From Planctomycetaceae bacterium (GTDB taxonomy: Bacteria; Planctomycetota; Planctomycetia; Pirellulales; Pirellulaceae), in contig JAHEBQ010000068.1 in assembly GCA_024642205.1 (NCBI GenBank), forward strand, positions 1-34,959: 34,959 bases of DNA, written 5' to 3'. A program made the translations under genes and the position numbers. Positions 1-8,199 of this stretch are shown piece by piece. The notes under the pieces are model-generated. The model was not told the origin of the DNA and did no database searches. It saw only the letters and a program-made list of their open reading frames with translations. Position 1 is the stretch's first letter; every line of letters begins with the position of its first letter.

Positions 1-780
1 CTCCGAAACATGCCGTCGCAATCCGGAAAACCCCCGCCCTGAGTCTGAATATTGATGCTGTTCAGCGAAACTGACGCAAACAAGATGCCTGTCCTTTTGT
101 TTCGATCGGTTCAAAACATGCCTGTCCCTTTGAAATCGTGAATTTTATTTCCGAGAAGGTTCAGAGTTTCAGTAAAACATGTTGAGTCAATCGCCTTTTT
201 CGATCCGAATCAAATTGCTAAATGGAGAGACCTTTGTCGGTTCCCGGTTCATTCTCGTAGAAATGCGTTTGCAGTTCCGAATGGATCGGCCAGTTTGCGT
301 CACAGCTTGTCGGCCGGAGACCTGTTTGAGAGTTTTCCATTGGTAACACGTTGATTTCCGACAGTGGAATAACTACGGGAGTTTCTCGGAGTGTTGGGTC
401 GGACGAATGTCGTTCCGTCGGTTTTCATTGTTATCCTGGCTCGAGATTCCCAAGAATTCGCCAAGCAGGTTGCCAGTAATGGGCGAATCCACTTCTGGCT
501 TCCGTTTCGGACTTGCCGCCAAGACTTCCGTCTGAACTTGCGAGTGATACACGAGAGTCTGGATTTGGAGTGTTTTCAAGTCTCCCATGGCGTGGTAGAC
601 TTGATATTCACTTTGAAAAATTATTCTTCGACGAAAGTACAACGGTTGCGTGTTTCGCGGTTCATGCATCTAGGGTGATTCTATTGGTCTTTCGCGGGAT
701 GACGAAAATCAATGGAATGCCAAATTAGTATCAAGCCGAACCTGACCGAATCGGCATGGTCGACTCGTAAAAATCAATTG
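1..780. other. No convincing gene; upstream flank of tRNA-Sec
   Basis: I see no reading frame here that looks like a real protein: the open frames on both strands are short, overlap each other and show no recognisable motif. The only structure I noticed is a near-identical 15-base direct repeat (85-99 and 118-132, one mismatch) containing the core CCTGTCC. The promoter of the tRNA at 781 should lie near the right end, but I could not single out convincing -35 and -10 boxes. Confidence 0.5.
85..132. repeat. Short direct repeat, 15 bases, two copies
   Basis: Positions 85-99 (ATGCCTGTCCTTTTG) and 118-132 (ATGCCTGTCCCTTTG) match at 14 of 15 bases, with start points 33 bases apart. Read on the minus strand the core is GGACAGGCAT. 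The same core (CCTGTCCCT) appears once more at about 10055 between two divergent genes. This could be a remnant of a dispersed intergenic repeat family or chance; one window cannot decide. Confidence 0.3.
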
Positions 781-880
781 GGAAGTGCTTGCTCAGCTGG
801 TGCTGGCCGCGGTCTTCAAAACCGTTGAGCCGCATGGAAATCATGTGGTTGGTGGGTTCGATTCCCATGCATTTCCGCCA
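781..880 (+). tRNA. selC: tRNA-Sec (selenocysteine, anticodon UCA)
   Basis: The molecule is 100 bases including an encoded CCA at 878-880. The acceptor stem is 8 bp (781-788 GGAAGTGC with 869-876 GCATTTCC, one G-U), and the T stem is 5 bp (852-856 with 864-868) closing loop TTCGATT. This is the 8+5 arrangement of bacterial selenocysteine tRNA. The D arm has a stem of about 5 bp (793-797 with 802-806) and a 4-base loop. The anticodon loop CTTCAAA (814-820) carries TCA at 816-818, which would read UGA. The long variable arm pairs 828-836 with 842-850 around a 5-base loop. The discriminator is G877. Together these exclude tRNA-Ser and an ordinary suppressor tRNA. The organism should therefore insert selenocysteine, but no selA, selB, selD or obvious selenoprotein lies in the window. 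Confidence 0.95.
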
Positions 881-936
881 TTGATTTTTTTCGTGGCCAG
901 AGTGTTTTCCTTGGTTTTCCTTTCAACCGCTTTCAT

Positions 937-2196
937 TTGGAAGGCAGAGTCATTTCTCGTTCTCCGGTCCATTCGCTACCTGATTCAGCGGGAATCCGTT
1001 ATCGGAATCGCTGCTATCGCTGCTTTCGACCGGAAACAGAATGTTATTGTGACTCGATTCCGTCTATCGAAAACAAGACCGAGTTCTTGATCATCCAACA
1101 TGTTCGCGAACGAAGTCATCCATTTAACACGGCACGAATGGCTCATTCTTCGCTGAAACAGTCCAAGTTGTTTTGTGGTACCAACGACGCACTTGCCAAA
1201 ATCAAGTTTCCGCTGAAACCCGGAGCTGGACTGCTTTATCCTTCGCGCTCCGCAACTACCCTTGCAGATCTTCCACCAAACGAGAAACCAGAACAGCTTG
1301 TGATCATTGATGGCACGTGGTCGCAGGCCCGGACCATGCTGCGAGACCTTACACAGTTGAAATCTCTGCCCCATTACAAGTTGGTCCCAACTCAACCTGG
1401 CAAATACCGAATTCGCCTTGAACCGACCGACACTTCATTATCGACGGTTGAGGCCGCCGTCCAGGCTTTGAAAGAAGTCGAACCAGATACTCAGGGACCG
1501 AATGACTTGCTGTTGGCTTTTGACCAGATGGTCCAAAGGCAACTCGACCATCCCCGAGTCGGGCGCGAGCATTATTCTGAGGGTCCGAAATCCGGTAGTT
1601 CACTTAATATTCCGCGTCGATTGTTAGCGAACGAAGATTCAATCGTGGTTGCCTATGGGGAAACTGGCTATCGCGCCGGCAATAAACCCACGAATGGAAC
1701 GGCCAAGCCGGGAAGTTCTTCACTGTTTCAAATTGACAGTCGCCGACTGCCATTGTTCTGGGTCGCCCAACGACTGGGATCCAGCGAGTCAATCATCGAC
1801 AGAAAATTTGCCCGAGCGCTCGTACCCCAGGTCCGCTTGACCGATACCTTCTTGAATCACCTTGAACTCTCTCCTAGCCATTTTGACAGCCCCGTTTCGG
1901 TGGAACGGTTTCGTGAAGACTGGCGATCATTTATTCGTGACGGCGATACCGTTGCTGTCTATAGTTCAGGCTCAATTCGATTGCTGGAAAATGTCCAAGC
2001 GGATTTTGAAAGTTGCCTGTCCCTTAAATCAATCAATTTCGATCCATCTCCCCAGCGCCGTACTTTGTCCAGGTTTATCGAAGAGAATAACCTGCCTTGT
2101 GAGACCTTGGATCCGTATTACGGTCGCGCGGGAAGACGATTGGCAAACGCCGTAGCATTGGTCAAGTACCTTCGGCGAATCGCTAACGCCTCCTGA
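937..2196 (+). CDS. DTW domain protein, putative tRNA acp3U transferase, with C-terminal extension
   Basis: The 419-residue protein has the DTW-family signature: a likely zinc-binding cluster near the N-terminus (C26-x2-C29-x6-C36-x-C38, CYRCFRPETECYC) and the D-x-T-W motif at 125-128 (IIDGTWSQARTM). Characterised DTW proteins (TapT/TuaA) transfer the 3-amino-3-carboxypropyl group of S-adenosylmethionine to uridine in tRNA. The DTW part ends near residue 205. The remaining roughly 210 residues are an extension that I cannot assign; E-, D- and R-rich patches vaguely recall a nuclease fold, but that is weak. The start is TTG at 937, the first start in frame after a stop, and there is no good ribosome binding site, so the N-terminus is uncertain. 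It begins 56 bases after the selenocysteine tRNA on the same strand, which may be meaningful for a tRNA-modifying enzyme. Confidence 0.8.
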   Translation: MEGRVISRSPVHSLPDSAGIRYRNRCYRCFRPETECYCDSIPSIENKTEFLIIQHVRERSHPFNTARMAHSSLKQSKLFCGTNDALAKIKFPLKPGAGLLYPSRSATTLADLPPNEKPEQLVIIDGTWSQARTMLRDLTQLKSLPHYKLVPTQPGKYRIRLEPTDTSLSTVEAAVQALKEVEPDTQGPNDLLLAFDQMVQRQLDHPRVGREHYSEGPKSGSSLNIPRRLLANEDSIVVAYGETGYRAGNKPTNGTAKPGSSSLFQIDSRRLPLFWVAQRLGSSESIIDRKFARALVPQVRLTDTFLNHLELSPSHFDSPVSVERFREDWRSFIRDGDTVAVYSSGSIRLLENVQADFESCLSLKSINFDPSPQRRTLSRFIEENNLPCETLDPYYGRAGRRLANAVALVKYLRRIANAS

Positions 2197-2590
2197 TCGG
2201 ACCGTAATATTCTCGCAACACGAATTGTAAGTCCGTTACTGTCTTTCCGTAGGCATCTGGATCGTGCTGTCAAATGCCAATTCCATGCCGGTTGGTTGTT
2301 GGATAAGGCGAAGTCGTATTCCAATTCAAATCGACATTCCAGCGTTCGCCTTTGCCGTTTGACCATGCGACGCCTTTGGAGCGGCCGGATTCGTTGGTTG
2401 TCACACATTGTCGAATAAGTAGATTGGCAGCCCAAGATAGGTTTTACCCCAGCGCCATGGTGTCGATTGTCAGTTTGCCGAAGAATTGGCAAGACCGGGT
2501 CGAGGAGCCTGTTCCCTGCTGTAGTTCTTTGCCAACTGGTTGTCCGTCGGGTTGGTCGGTTTCGAGGATTGTCATCAGACACTTGCACGT
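2197..2590 (-). pseudogene. Possible decayed protein gene, family not recognised
   Basis: Read on the minus strand, one frame gives protein-like text on both sides of in-frame stops: it runs from about 2590 to a TAA near 2445, resumes with CVTTNESGRSKGVAWSNGK, meets a TGA near 2280, and then reads DPDAYGKTVTDLQFVLREYY to about 2210. Other frames over the same bases are arginine-rich and look like shadows. A gene that acquired stops would produce this pattern. A TGA-encoded selenocysteine could explain one stop (the organism has the tRNA), but not the TAA. I cannot name the family. Confidence 0.25.
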
Positions 2591-3002
2591 AGAATGAAAG
2601 ACTGAGGACTTCTGCAGCAGACAATCCGGAAGGTGCCGGTCGTAATTTTGTTGGACATTTGTTGACGTTTGGTTGGACTGTCCAGTCGGAGCAAACCGGA
2701 GAATGGCGTTAACGAGCATCCGTGCCTGGCGATCGTCGCCGCCCATAGAGAGCTTGAACGGCCGGCAATAATGGAATTGCGAACCTGAAAAGGTGTCAAA
2801 ACAACAAGCCAACCCGGGCAGATCAGGCAAGGCATTTAACAGTCCCGGCTTGCAGCGTCGATGGGAAAATGGCACGAGAATGGCTTGTTTGCTGAGTTGG
2901 GTTTGACACTGCTATCGGGCATTCTAGAATAGCTTCGGAGCTTGGTTTCGGTTGTTAGACCGTCAAACTCCGGTCGACGGTCGTTTCATTCACGAGTGAA
3001 CT
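2197..3002. other. About 800 bases without an intact gene
   Basis: No intact frame in this gap resembles a known family. The minus strand of the left part (about 2197-2460) reads like former coding sequence but is broken by stops (see the separate entry). The right part (about 2880-3002) precedes tatA and should hold its promoter, but I see no clear boxes and no strong ribosome binding site. Confidence 0.4.
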
Positions 3003-3230
3003 ATGTTTGAATTTGATTTTGCACAAATTGCGATTTTGGCGTTTCTTGGAATGCCAGGCGGAATGGAACTCTTGATTATTGGTGGGATTTTCCTGTTGTT
3101 GTTTGGTGGGGCCAAGCTTCCCAGCCTGATGAGGAATCTCGGCCGAAGTGTCAACGAATTCAAGGCAGGCATCAAGGAAACTCCAGCCGATTCCGCGATC
3201 GATGACCGCTCCGATAAAGACGCTATTTGA
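3003..3230 (+). CDS. tatA: Sec-independent protein translocase subunit TatA
   Basis: The 75-residue protein has the standard TatA layout: a short periplasmic N-terminus, one membrane helix (about residues 20-38, MELLIIGGIFLLLFGGAKLP), the hinge FGGAKLP and an amphipathic helix (LMRNLGRSVNEFKAGIKE), then a short acidic tail. TatA oligomers form the pore through which folded proteins with twin-arginine signals cross the cytoplasmic membrane. The N-terminal stretch before the helix (about 20 residues) is longer than in enterobacterial TatA. A second paralogue follows 61 bases downstream, but tatC is not in the window. A Tat-type substrate is encoded at 10171. Confidence 0.93.
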   Translation: MFEFDFAQIAILAFLGMPGGMELLIIGGIFLLLFGGAKLPSLMRNLGRSVNEFKAGIKETPADSAIDDRSDKDAI

Positions 3231-3291
3231 AACATCTGGAACCGTTTGATTTGTACAATAACAGGCATCACAGGCTTCGGAATTTTCAGAC

Positions 3292-3621
3292 ATGGCGGGA
3301 TTTGCGCTGGAACATTTAATCGTGATTGGCTTTTTTGGTCTTGGTTCCCCTGGCGTTGGTGAACTGGTCGTAATTGCCGTCGTCGCGGTCGTGCTGTTTG
3401 GTGGTCGACTGCCGGAGGTTGCTCGTTCATTGGGCAGTTCCTACCAGCAGTTTCGTAAAGGCCTTTCGGATATTCAGACGTCGATCAAGCATGATCTGGA
3501 TGTTGACGCGACTCCTCATAACCGGATTCCCGACTACAGCGACGTGAACAACGACTACGATGAGCCAACGGCACCCAGATTCGAGCCACCGGTCGAAGAG
3601 AGCGTTGACGATTCGGTTTGA
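3292..3621 (+). CDS. Second TatA/TatB-type twin-arginine translocase subunit
   Basis: The 109-residue protein repeats the Tat A/B plan: a membrane helix (about residues 22-37, ELVVIAVVAVVLFGGRLPE), the hinge FGGRLPEVARSLG, which is one residue shorter than FGGAKLPSLMRNLG of the neighbour, and an amphipathic helix ending near residue 65. The tail (residues 65-109) is acidic and proline/asparagine-rich and probably unstructured. It lies 61 bases after tatA on the same strand, so the two are probably co-transcribed. Family knowledge: many bacteria carry several TatA-like proteins, one acting as TatB. The longer C-terminus fits a TatB role, but the sequence alone does not settle A versus B. Confidence 0.88.
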   Translation: MAGFALEHLIVIGFFGLGSPGVGELVVIAVVAVVLFGGRLPEVARSLGSSYQQFRKGLSDIQTSIKHDLDVDATPHNRIPDYSDVNNDYDEPTAPRFEPPVEESVDDSV

Positions 3622-3954
3622 AGAAAGACCGCAGTCTGGGTTCGATATTGTCAGCAGTTTGTCGCACGCGGGAATCTGCGGACGACATAAGCCGCGATGC
3701 CCTGACAATCTGAGATAACGTCGCTGCCGGATGGTTCTAACACAGGATTCGGAAAACCCATGCGAGCGTGGTTGCCCAAGGCGAACCCAGCCAGCAGGCC
3801 GAGCAGGAGAACATACTGCCGGTATTTCAAAATGTAGACGCCTGATTGAACAAGCGCATTCCGGATCACCAAGCAGCGACTGGCAGAGGTCCGTGAATCG
3901 AGATGGTCAAATCCAAAAGTGGATTGCACAAGCGACACGCTGGCAGACGTTTAA
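3622..3954. other. Gap between tat genes and FHA gene
   Basis: On the plus strand I see no gene. The minus strand carries an open frame with one hydrophobic stretch (3651-3938), listed separately with low confidence. No hairpin followed by a T run is visible after the tat genes. Confidence 0.4.
3651..3938 (-). CDS. Hypothetical small protein with one membrane helix (doubtful)
   Basis: A 95-residue frame on the minus strand contains a plausible single membrane segment (YVLLLGLLAGFALGNHARMG, roughly residues 42-61), flanked by a basic N-terminal side. No family is recognised and no good ribosome binding site precedes the ATG. It would be transcribed against the neighbours on both sides. It may be a real small membrane protein, a remnant, or an open frame by chance. 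Confidence 0.2.
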   Translation of the reverse strand: MSLVQSTFGFDHLDSRTSASRCLVIRNALVQSGVYILKYRQYVLLLGLLAGFALGNHARMGFPNPVLEPSGSDVISDCQGIAAYVVRRFPRATNC

Positions 3955-4992
3955 GTGACAGGGGGTGTGACCGTGACTTCACTGCGATTGATCGATGACG
4001 AAGGCCAACCAGGTAGATCTTTCTCTTTGTCGATGAGTCCATTTTCCATTGGACGCGACCCGTCGAACTCGCTTCCGCTCAACGACATTGAAGTTGCCGC
4101 GCGCCATTGCGAAATAGTGAGAGAAATGGAGGGAGTATTCCTGCTGGACACGGGCAGTTCCAGTGGTACCTTTGTCAACGGCCAGATGGTCCGTCGTTCC
4201 CGTTTGTCGGGTGGTGACAGGATCCGAGTCGGTAAAACCGAATTGATGCTGGAACTTGTTCCGGGACATCCATCTGTTGATGATTCCGGCGTTTGGAATC
4301 TCCAAGAGCGGAAGTTTGCCGTCGGAGAAACCGCAGTCTTGATGTCGCATCACATCAACAACATTCTGCAGGGAATCAGTGGCGGTTCACATTTGATTGA
4401 CGTGGGTATCAAGAATCGGGATCTTTCGATGGTTGCCAAAGGCTGGGAGTCCGTAGGCAGAAAACAGTCTGAATTGTCGGACCTGATTCTCGACCTGTTG
4501 CGACTCGGCAAACCCTTCAGGCCGATCAAATCCAGGGTCGATCTGGTGGAAGTTACCCAAGCGGCATTGTCCCAATTGTCTGAAGAGTCCCGGTTTGACG
4601 CGGTAACGATTCGGGTTGCAGACGAACCGGGATCGTTACCAACAAGGGCGGATGACGAGGCGCTAAGATTTGCGATCGGAAGTCTGATCTGCGCGGCAGC
4701 CAAGGCCAGTTGCACAACACAGGCACCGGCACTTGAGATTGGATTTGAGAAATCCGAGATCGGTAGTTCGATTCGAATTGAGTATCGCGGTGGCGCAATC
4801 TGGATTGATCCAGAAGAGTCATCAATCCCCGTCGGCCCGATGGAAAGTGCTGTGGGTGCAATTGAATTTGCCACTTGTCGAAGAATCATTCGGGAACATC
4901 GGGGCGATATTGTTCTCACCAAAATCGCTGATTTGACAAATTGCATTTTGGTGACGTTGCCGGATGATCCCGGTGACGCCGGTTCCCGGTGA
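3955..4992 (+). CDS. FHA domain protein with degenerate histidine-kinase module
   Basis: The 345-residue protein starts with a forkhead-associated domain (about residues 8-102: IGRDPSNSLPLND, ARHCEI and SSGTFVNGQMV are the phosphothreonine-binding landmarks). A HisKA-like helical hairpin follows with the box SHHINNILQGISGGSHLI, where H132 or H133 would be the phospho-acceptor; this resembles a histidine-kinase family common in planctomycetes. The C-terminal third sits where HATPase_c should be, but the N-box asparagine is not evident (DEALRFAIGSLICAAAKA) and the D-x-G-x-G box is not seen (YRGGAIWIDPEESS). It may be unable to bind ATP and act as a phosphopeptide-sensing scaffold. The start could be GTG 3955, 3967 or 3973. 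No response regulator is adjacent. Confidence 0.82.
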   Translation: MTGGVTVTSLRLIDDEGQPGRSFSLSMSPFSIGRDPSNSLPLNDIEVAARHCEIVREMEGVFLLDTGSSSGTFVNGQMVRRSRLSGGDRIRVGKTELMLELVPGHPSVDDSGVWNLQERKFAVGETAVLMSHHINNILQGISGGSHLIDVGIKNRDLSMVAKGWESVGRKQSELSDLILDLLRLGKPFRPIKSRVDLVEVTQAALSQLSEESRFDAVTIRVADEPGSLPTRADDEALRFAIGSLICAAAKASCTTQAPALEIGFEKSEIGSSIRIEYRGGAIWIDPEESSIPVGPMESAVGAIEFATCRRIIREHRGDIVLTKIADLTNCILVTLPDDPGDAGSR

Positions 4993-5440
4993 GCAATACC
5001 ATCAGTCTGCGGCACAAGCTGACTATCCGCTACCACACCGACGGATTATCGATTGAGCATCTTTTTCTGGGCCCGTGAAATAAAACAGAAAATTTGAATG
5101 AGGCTTTTCATGCTTATACCGGTTGGGTGTTGATGTTTGACGGCCAATTGCGGCGAACCTTGGCGCAGTTTCGGATCGTAGGAACTGGGTAAACGATTCA
5201 ACTACTGGAAAGCCATTGCTTTTGGCGATAGATGATTTGAACACGGGTGCGCAGCCCGGATCCGCTAGCTGTTTTGCATGCCACCGAACGACTGCAGATG
5301 GCAAACGGACGTCAATTGCTGGAATCTGGTCAGCCGTATACGATACGACTGACCTGAGTACCGAAATCATGGAATTGATAAAATAGTCTAGAAACTGTTG
5401 ATTGCTCGGGTCAACAAAAACAAGGGTCAAGGAGGATCGG
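4993..5440. other. Intergenic stretch before DUF1571 gene
   Basis: About 450 bases without a convincing gene. A tiny frame starting GTG at 4991, overlapping the FHA stop, is only 29 codons and has no recognisable content. A minus-strand frame at 5023-5430 shows no motif. The last bases carry a strong GGAGG ribosome binding site (5431-5435) for the next gene. Confidence 0.4.
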
Positions 5441-6556
5441 ATGCGTCAACGATATTGGGCAATTATCACTAGGGCTGGTTTTACAGCGATCGCCTTGGGT
5501 GTTTTTTTAACGGGCACCAACCATTCCGGGCAAATTTTTGCTCAAACCGAGTCAGAGGCGGGAACTCCAAAACAGACCACTGAGCCTGTATTCCGTGTTC
5601 CCAAGGTAAGCGATCAGGATCCCGCTTCGATTCAAACTGCGGTTGATGAGCCGAATAACTTGAAGGCAGAAGGTTCGACGGCTCCCAACGTCGACCGACT
5701 TGCCGACTCGCGCAATCTGCCTCACATCACGCCGAGCACACCGATCGCGATGTCGGAAGTCTTGCCGTCAGCTGCCGCGACGCCAGAGGCGGTTCCTGCC
5801 AAGGCCGTTAGTTCGTCAAAAACTGCTCCCCATCCGCTCGACCGGGCAGTCGATTTTGCGGAAACCGCGTTGAAAGAAATGCGTGAGGGTGTAACGGATT
5901 ATACGGCAATCCTTGCGAAACGTGAGCTTATCAATGGGGTGGTCAGTCCGCCCAGTTATATGAATATAAAAATTCGTTGCCCCCGACAACACGCAAACGG
6001 AACCTCTTCACCGTTCAGCATTTATATGAAATTCCTTCGACCTAAAGACCAGGCGGGCCGCGAAGTCATTTGGACCGAAGGACAGAACGAGAACAAGCTG
6101 GTTGTTCACGAAGGATCCGGACTCCTCCGATTCAAGCGATTCTATCTCGAGCCGACCGGAAGTCTGGCCATGAACGGACAACGTTATCCGATCCACGACG
6201 CCGGTCTTGAAAACCTGATCATCAAATTGATTGAAAAAGCCGATCGCGATCGGGCTGCGGGCCCCTGCGAGGTGACGTATCGGGAAGGAGCGCAAATCAA
6301 CAATCGTCCTTGCTCACTGATCGAACTTGTTCATGACGAGAAGCGCGCACCGTATGAATTCTACAAAGCCCAGGTCTTTATTGACGACGAATTGAATCTA
6401 CCCGTCCGGTTTGCCGCCTATGATTGGCCTTCGTCGCCGGGCGGAACACCGCAGTTACTCGAAGAGTACACCTACTACAACGTCAAAGTGAACGTGGGTT
6501 TGTCGGATATTGACTTCAGCCCCGAAAACCCGGCTTACAAGTTTCCAAACCGCTAG
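5441..6556 (+). CDS. DUF1571 family secreted protein
   Basis: The 371-residue protein has an N-terminal signal peptide (basic MRQRYWAIITR followed by a hydrophobic stretch ending near FAQ at about residue 35), then a low-complexity linker of about 110 residues rich in proline, alanine, serine and threonine, then a conserved domain from about residue 138 to the end. The core pattern (DYTAILAKRELINGV, FLRPKDQAGREVIW, GLLRFKR, INNRPCSLIELVHD, EEYTYYNVKVNVGL) matches DUF1571, a family frequent in planctomycetes, of unknown function, probably with a lipoprotein-carrier-like (LolA/LolB) fold. I chose ATG 5441 rather than the upstream TTG at 5402 because GGAGG at 5431-5435 is ideally placed. The next gene is a periplasmic-type protease, separated by a terminator. 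Confidence 0.85.
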   Translation: MRQRYWAIITRAGFTAIALGVFLTGTNHSGQIFAQTESEAGTPKQTTEPVFRVPKVSDQDPASIQTAVDEPNNLKAEGSTAPNVDRLADSRNLPHITPSTPIAMSEVLPSAAATPEAVPAKAVSSSKTAPHPLDRAVDFAETALKEMREGVTDYTAILAKRELINGVVSPPSYMNIKIRCPRQHANGTSSPFSIYMKFLRPKDQAGREVIWTEGQNENKLVVHEGSGLLRFKRFYLEPTGSLAMNGQRYPIHDAGLENLIIKLIEKADRDRAAGPCEVTYREGAQINNRPCSLIELVHDEKRAPYEFYKAQVFIDDELNLPVRFAAYDWPSSPGGTPQLLEEYTYYNVKVNVGLSDIDFSPENPAYKFPNR

Positions 6557-6607
6557 TCCGGTATCTGCGTGCGACCGCCAATCTGTCGCCGAACGCTCGA
6601 ACCCCAA

Positions 6608-6636
6608 GTCACCGCATTGCCGGTGGCTTTTTTTTT
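6608..6636 (+). terminator. Intrinsic terminator after DUF1571 gene
   Basis: A 7-bp stem (6608-6614 GTCACCG with 6621-6627 CGGTGGC, one G-U) closes a 6-base loop and is followed directly by nine T residues (6628-6636). It lies 52 bases after the stop of the DUF1571 gene and separates it from the S41 protease gene. Confidence 0.85.
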
Positions 6637-6746
6637 GTACCGGGACTTTTCAACTGTATTTTGGTACGATTACAGGCAGATACGTCGACAGCGACGCGAA
6701 CGCGTTTCGTTGTTCCTGAATTGTATGAACTTTGCCAGGTCAGAAG

Positions 6747-8183
6747 ATGCCGCCAAGAAACCTGCTTGTGATCGCCGTGACAATCGTTGTTTCACTGGCT
6801 TGCTATTCGGTTGCTTCCAAGAATCGGTATGCCAATCTGTTCGCCGAGGCCCTGGACGTGATTGACCGACAATCGCTCAAGCAAATCCCACGCGAAAAGC
6901 TATTCGTTTCTGCCATGGAAGGGATGCTCAAAGACCTCGATGAACATTCAATGTATATTTCTGGTGAGATGTTCCAGATGTTTGATGAAGATATTCGTCA
7001 AGAATTTGGTGGCGTCGGGATGTATATTGAAACGGATCCCAGGACAAAACGGTTGACGGTACTGGCGCCAATGCCGGGAACGCCAGCTTTCGAAGCTGGG
7101 CTCCGTTCGGGCGACCAGATTATCGAGATTGACGGCCAGGAAACTGAGGGGAAATCCCGGGCGGATGCAATCAAGCTGCTGCGGGGTCCTGTTGGAAAAC
7201 CGCTCAAGTTACAGATTGAACGGGGCAATGAGTTGCTCACCAAGACGCTCACGCGGGCAATCATTCCTGTCGCAAGTGTCCACGGTGATTTTCGGACGCC
7301 AGACGGAAAATGGAAATATGTTCTCAAAGAAGTTCCCCAAATTGGCTACATCCGCTTGCTACAGTTTGGTGAAAAATCCGGCGAGGAATTTGCGGCCGCA
7401 CTTGGTGAAATGGGCGACGTTGACGGGTTGATTATTGATCTTCGAAACAATTCCGGTGGACTTCTCAAGGTCGCGATCGACATTTGCGACATGTTCTTAC
7501 CACCCGACAAGACGATTGTCAGCACGCGGGCACGAAACAGCGTGTTGGATCAAGAGGTTTTTTCAACTTCAAGGTTGGCTTTGAGTCCGGGCATTCCGAT
7601 CTGTGTTCTCGTGAATCGCAATTCGGCGAGTGCGAGCGAGGTTGTTGCCGGTTGTTTGCAGGATCATGGGCGCGCAATCCTGGTGGGAGAACAATCATGG
7701 GGCAAGGGTACTGTGCAGAATGTAATCCCGATCCAGCGGGGAGAAAGCGCTCTGAAATTGACCACCTCCAGTTACTGGCGTCCCAGCGGTGAGCATATCG
7801 ATCGCTATGATGAAATTGCCAAAGAGACAAGAGTATGGGGTGTTCATCCGGACCCCGGGTTTTCAGTCGAGCAGACTGAGGAGGATGTTTTCAACAACAT
7901 TCGCGCTCGTAGCCTGCGGGAATTGAAAGGGCTTCTGTCACCTGAAGAATCACTGTTGGTTTCCGAGATTGGTGCATTCCAACCGGAAAGCCAGCCCGAT
8001 GTCATGAACGCCAAACCGGAGGCCAAGGCCCAATTGTATGACCAGGAGTCTTCCGAGTCGCCAGCCGAGCCCAGGGAAGATTCGCCGGAAGGCAAGTCGG
8101 TCGAGCCACATGTCGATCGCCCGCTTCAACGGGCGATCGAGTATTTTCGACTTCTGCAGGAAAAGCAGCGAATTGCCGCTTGA
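6747..8183 (+). CDS. ctpA: S41 family C-terminal processing peptidase (CtpA-like)
   Basis: The 478-residue protein has an N-terminal membrane anchor or signal (LLVIAVTIVVSLACYSVA), a PDZ domain (about residues 82-170; FGGVGMYI, MPGTPAFEAGLRSGDQIIEI) and an S41 protease core. The catalytic dyad is visible: the middle serine of NSASASE (S295) and, 25 residues on, the lysine of SWGKGTVQ (K320). S41 peptidases cut exported proteins near their C-termini outside the cytoplasmic membrane. A tail of about 100 residues after the core is charged and rich in E, P and S. The start is probably ATG 6747; an in-frame TTG at 6732 is also possible, and neither has a strong ribosome binding site. It is read from its own transcript after the terminator at 6608-6636. 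Confidence 0.92.
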   Translation: MPPRNLLVIAVTIVVSLACYSVASKNRYANLFAEALDVIDRQSLKQIPREKLFVSAMEGMLKDLDEHSMYISGEMFQMFDEDIRQEFGGVGMYIETDPRTKRLTVLAPMPGTPAFEAGLRSGDQIIEIDGQETEGKSRADAIKLLRGPVGKPLKLQIERGNELLTKTLTRAIIPVASVHGDFRTPDGKWKYVLKEVPQIGYIRLLQFGEKSGEEFAAALGEMGDVDGLIIDLRNNSGGLLKVAIDICDMFLPPDKTIVSTRARNSVLDQEVFSTSRLALSPGIPICVLVNRNSASASEVVAGCLQDHGRAILVGEQSWGKGTVQNVIPIQRGESALKLTTSSYWRPSGEHIDRYDEIAKETRVWGVHPDPGFSVEQTEEDVFNNIRARSLRELKGLLSPEESLLVSEIGAFQPESQPDVMNAKPEAKAQLYDQESSESPAEPREDSPEGKSVEPHVDRPLQRAIEYFRLLQEKQRIAA

Positions 8184-8199
8184 AATGATCGACCGGCAA

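Noticed and set aside
785..1090. Open frame on the plus strand across the tRNA-Sec gene
   Set aside because: It reads through the tRNA and into the DTW gene in another frame, with no motif.
985..1395. Minus-strand frame of 136 codons inside the DTW gene
   Set aside because: It is antisense to the well-supported DTW domain and has no recognisable content.
1990..2030. CCTGTCCCTTAAA inside the DTW gene as a further repeat copy
   Set aside because: It lies within a well-formed coding region and is explained by codons for SCLSLKS.
5023..5430. Minus-strand frame of 135 codons before the DUF1571 gene
   Set aside because: No family resemblance, no start signal; it lies over the expected promoter of the next gene.
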